From: CAYWNA01 sp964459305
GTDB taxonomy: Bacteria > Planctomycetota > Planctomycetia > Pirellulales > Pirellulaceae
Assembly (NCBI GenBank): GCA_964459305.1
Contig: CAYWNA010000189.1
Coordinates: 1 to 26,146 of the forward strand
Length of the DNA stretch: 26,146 nt
Reading direction: 5' to 3'
Each line of letters opens with the position of its first letter. Position 1 is the stretch's first letter. The position numbers were made by a program, and so were the translations under genes. Positions 24,352-26,146 of this stretch are shown piece after piece. The notes below the pieces were generated by a model. It was not told the DNA's origin and searched no databases. It saw only the letters and a program-made list of their open reading frames with translations.

Positions 24352-26146
24352 CTCTCAATCTCCTGTCGAGGATGGTCGCCTTTCGCTCCGCGAAAGCAGC
24401 GTCCGGATTGGCGGCACTTTCGCGGAGCGAAAGACGACTTTGGCCGGGCCAACTGGACGGCGGCCTTCAGGACCATGGACTCCACCTCAGGTGTGTATGG
24501 ACCGGGCACGCGAAAAAAGCGGAATGCGGTGGGCTCGTAGCCGCCGGCGGCCATCGCTTCGGCCGTGGGAAGATACGTGACGACGCCGTTCGAGTAGCCC
24601 AGGACGATCGTCGTGGTTGGCTGGAGCATCTTGCCCAAGTTCAATCCGTACTCGGTGAAGACTTCGCCATCGAGGGCCACGAGGGTGAACGGTGCTCGGC
24701 CATCGCCCAAACGGAATGCCTGAATCCGATACGGCCATGTCGTCGGAATATCCTCGCCGCGCCTGAGCACATCCGTATAGGTTTTTCCCCAGGCGCCGGA
24801 AAAGGCGTCGTTGCGATCGGCCGCCTCTTGGTAGGCTTCCGCCGATACGGCTTCCAGGGGCAGGCTGATCTCCGCGTACTCGGTTTCAATCGGGCCGTTG
24901 ATCTTCAGCCCCTGCTTCTTCAGGGCACGTTCGACCGCATCCGCCAATTCGCGACCGAACTGCTCGGCTTTCTCCAACGTACCCCGCACCCAACCGGTCA
25001 TTTCCTCGTTGACCACTCTGATCCGCACGTCGGCCCCGCAGCCTTGCATGAACACAACCACGGCGCCCGGGTGACTTTTTTCAACGAACTGTCGCATGTA
25101 ACCGGGATAATCGGCGCCCAAAGCGATGTTGACCACGGTAACCGGGTGGCAAGCGTACTTGACCATCACCGCCACCAATTGCCCGTCGGAAGCGGCCTCG
25201 ACGGCGACCAGTTGGACCCGATGGTCGACCACACCGTCAGGCTTCGGAGCCATCGTGATCTTCCCCGAAACGCCTCCACGTCGATTGATACCGACCTTGC
25301 AGGAATCTTCAACATAACGCACGCGGGCAGGCACCATGCTGCCCACTGCGTCGCCGACGGCAACCACGGCCTCTCGAACGACAAACTCGGCGTATTCCGC
25401 GTCCCAGTGTTCCGGAGCTGCCACGTGCTCTTCCGCCAGTGGAGGCGCAGAATGTGTATGGCTCGAATTAATACAAACCGCAGCCGGCTCAATGGCGTAC
25501 TCTTCGTGGATTTGCCTCTTGATGCGATCCACAACCGAGCCGGGAACGATGGCAAAGTCACATCCCATCCAGGCCAATCGCTTGCCCGACTTGTCTTCCA
25601 GCACGAGCACCTGGACACGCAGGTCCGTGTAGGTTTCGGTAAAGGTGCGCATGACACGGTGTCCGATGGTGGCAGCGGGTCTTGTAGGATTCACAACGCG
25701 GGCCGCGGCCCCGGCCTTCAATTGCCTCGCCTCAACTTCGTCGGCTTCCGATGCGGTTAGCACGGCTCGATAGACACGGTCGCCCTGCTCGTAGAGCACG
25801 TTCCACTTGCCGTCAACGAGGAACGGATTCGAAATCGTTTCAGCCTTGACACTAGCTTTGAACTTGACGGGCGGACCTTTCTTCCACGTGAGCAGATCGT
25901 TGGAGTGCCAGTAGCGGCGGTCGGCCCACTTCAAAGGCTGTGAGATCCCAACGTACTTTTCGCCGGCAACGGCGATGGCGATCGAAGCGACTTCCTGATT
26001 TGCCGGAATCAACGGGCGTTCATGGGCTTGCGGGATGCGTTCCCAGTTGAGCAGATCGTCGCTGATCGCCGCACCGAGACCCTGGTCGTGGTGGGTGTGA
26101 GCCGCTCTACGCAGCATTTCTGAAGGAGATTTCGTTGCTTTGCTCG
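24348..26146 (-). CDS. Propeller/neutral ceramidase-like fusion (5' partial)
   Basis: The frame is open to the right edge, with KATKSPSEM before the ATG at 26117, so the gene probably begins outside the window. Numbered from 26117: residues 1-120 are the end of a beta-propeller of GH32/GH43 type (AISDDLLNWERIP, WHSNDLLTWKKGP). Residues about 135-570 resemble the neutral/alkaline non-lysosomal ceramidase family: SSHTHSAP (His220, His222) and YACHPVTV (His324) match the family's zinc-ligand motifs, and FMQGCGADVR follows. Ceramidases hydrolyse the amide bond of ceramides; planctomycete relatives may act on other amides. The last 25 residues (SSFAPRKCRQ...) are encoded by repeat B, and its stop forms an ATGA overlap with the sialidase-like gene. 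Secretion cannot be judged, as the N-terminus is missing. Confidence 0.8.
   Translation of the reverse strand, partial: SKATKSPSEMLRRAAHTHHDQGLGAAISDDLLNWERIPQAHERPLIPANQEVASIAIAVAGEKYVGISQPLKWADRRYWHSNDLLTWKKGPPVKFKASVKAETISNPFLVDGKWNVLYEQGDRVYRAVLTASEADEVEARQLKAGAAARVVNPTRPAATIGHRVMRTFTETYTDLRVQVLVLEDKSGKRLAWMGCDFAIVPGSVVDRIKRQIHEEYAIEPAAVCINSSHTHSAPPLAEEHVAAPEHWDAEYAEFVVREAVVAVGDAVGSMVPARVRYVEDSCKVGINRRGGVSGKITMAPKPDGVVDHRVQLVAVEAASDGQLVAVMVKYACHPVTVVNIALGADYPGYMRQFVEKSHPGAVVVFMQGCGADVRIRVVNEEMTGWVRGTLEKAEQFGRELADAVERALKKQGLKINGPIETEYAEISLPLEAVSAEAYQEAADRNDAFSGAWGKTYTDVLRRGEDIPTTWPYRIQAFRLGDGRAPFTLVALDGEVFTEYGLNLGKMLQPTTTIVLGYSNGVVTYLPTAEAMAAGGYEPTAFRFFRVPGPYTPEVESMVLKAAVQLARPKSSFAPRKCRQSGRCFRGAKGDHPRQEIER
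24374..24439. repeat. Palindromic repeat, family B (copy 3, intragenic)
   Basis: GGTCGCCTTTCGCTCCGCG at the left is inverted at the right as CGCGGAGCGAAAGACGACT with one mismatch. It encodes, in the antisense direction, the C-terminal tail of the ceramidase-like protein. Confidence 0.9.

Noticed and set aside
7994..24439. CRISPR array
   Set aside because: Repeats are few, palindromic, dispersed over kilobases and not separated by regular spacers; no cas genes.
23320..24540. Plus-strand reading frame of 406 codons
   Set aside because: Antisense to a clear sialidase-like gene and through repeat B.

Overview
This window is dominated by carbohydrate-active, secreted-type proteins on the minus strand. 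It most resembles an accessory polysaccharide/glycan utilisation island of a Planctomycetota bacterium (Pirellulales-like is my best guess). The basis is the mix of sialidase-fold (BNR) proteins, propeller glycosidases, a PIG-L deacetylase and a ceramidase-like protein, and many palindromic repeats of a kind I remember from planctomycete genomes. No rRNA or marker gene is present, so this placement is inference.

Layout. 1-572: no confident gene. 573-3846 (+): two-gene unit of a DUF1846/UPF0371 protein and a secreted C69-family peptidase. 3912-4454 (-): small hypothetical protein. 4455-4870: stacked palindromes with no gene. 4871-9735 (-): a unit led by a GntR/FadR-type regulator, followed by a PIG-L deacetylase, a hypothetical protein, a 27-codon stump of a sodium:solute symporter, a sialidase-fold protein and an odd trypsin-like protein. 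10000-22058 (-): the main catabolic run, read right to left: SSS symporter, sialidase-fold protein (ATGA overlap), propeller glycosidase broken by a TAG, second sialidase-fold protein without signal peptide, DapA/NAL-family aldolase, an internally deleted copy of the propeller glycosidase, a double-domain GH62 arabinofuranosidase-like protein, and a large six-hairpin glycosidase-like protein. 22250-22988 (+): divergent IclR regulator. 22999-26146 (-): sialidase-fold protein coupled by ATGA to a propeller/ceramidase-like fusion that runs off the right edge.

Function as a whole (inference): secreted enzymes trim complex glycans or glycolipids, the SSS symporter imports a released sugar or sugar acid, and the DapA/NAL-family lyase acts on it, with IclR and GntR proteins as substrate-responsive regulators. 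Sialic acid is one candidate (sialidase-fold proteins + NAL-family lyase + SSS), but no kinase or epimerase is visible. The GH62 protein points instead to arabinose-substituted polymers. The substrate is not settled.

The island looks eroded. There are about five apparent one-base frameshifts (positions near 5895, 7958, 8910, 22258, 22843), one in-frame stop (18932), and two large-deletion remnants (7089-7172 and 14715-15070). Some one-base shifts could be assembly errors; the nonsense codon and the deletions are less easily explained that way. Palindromic repeats of six families sit between genes. In three places they are translated in frame inside genes, which is the most unusual structural feature here.
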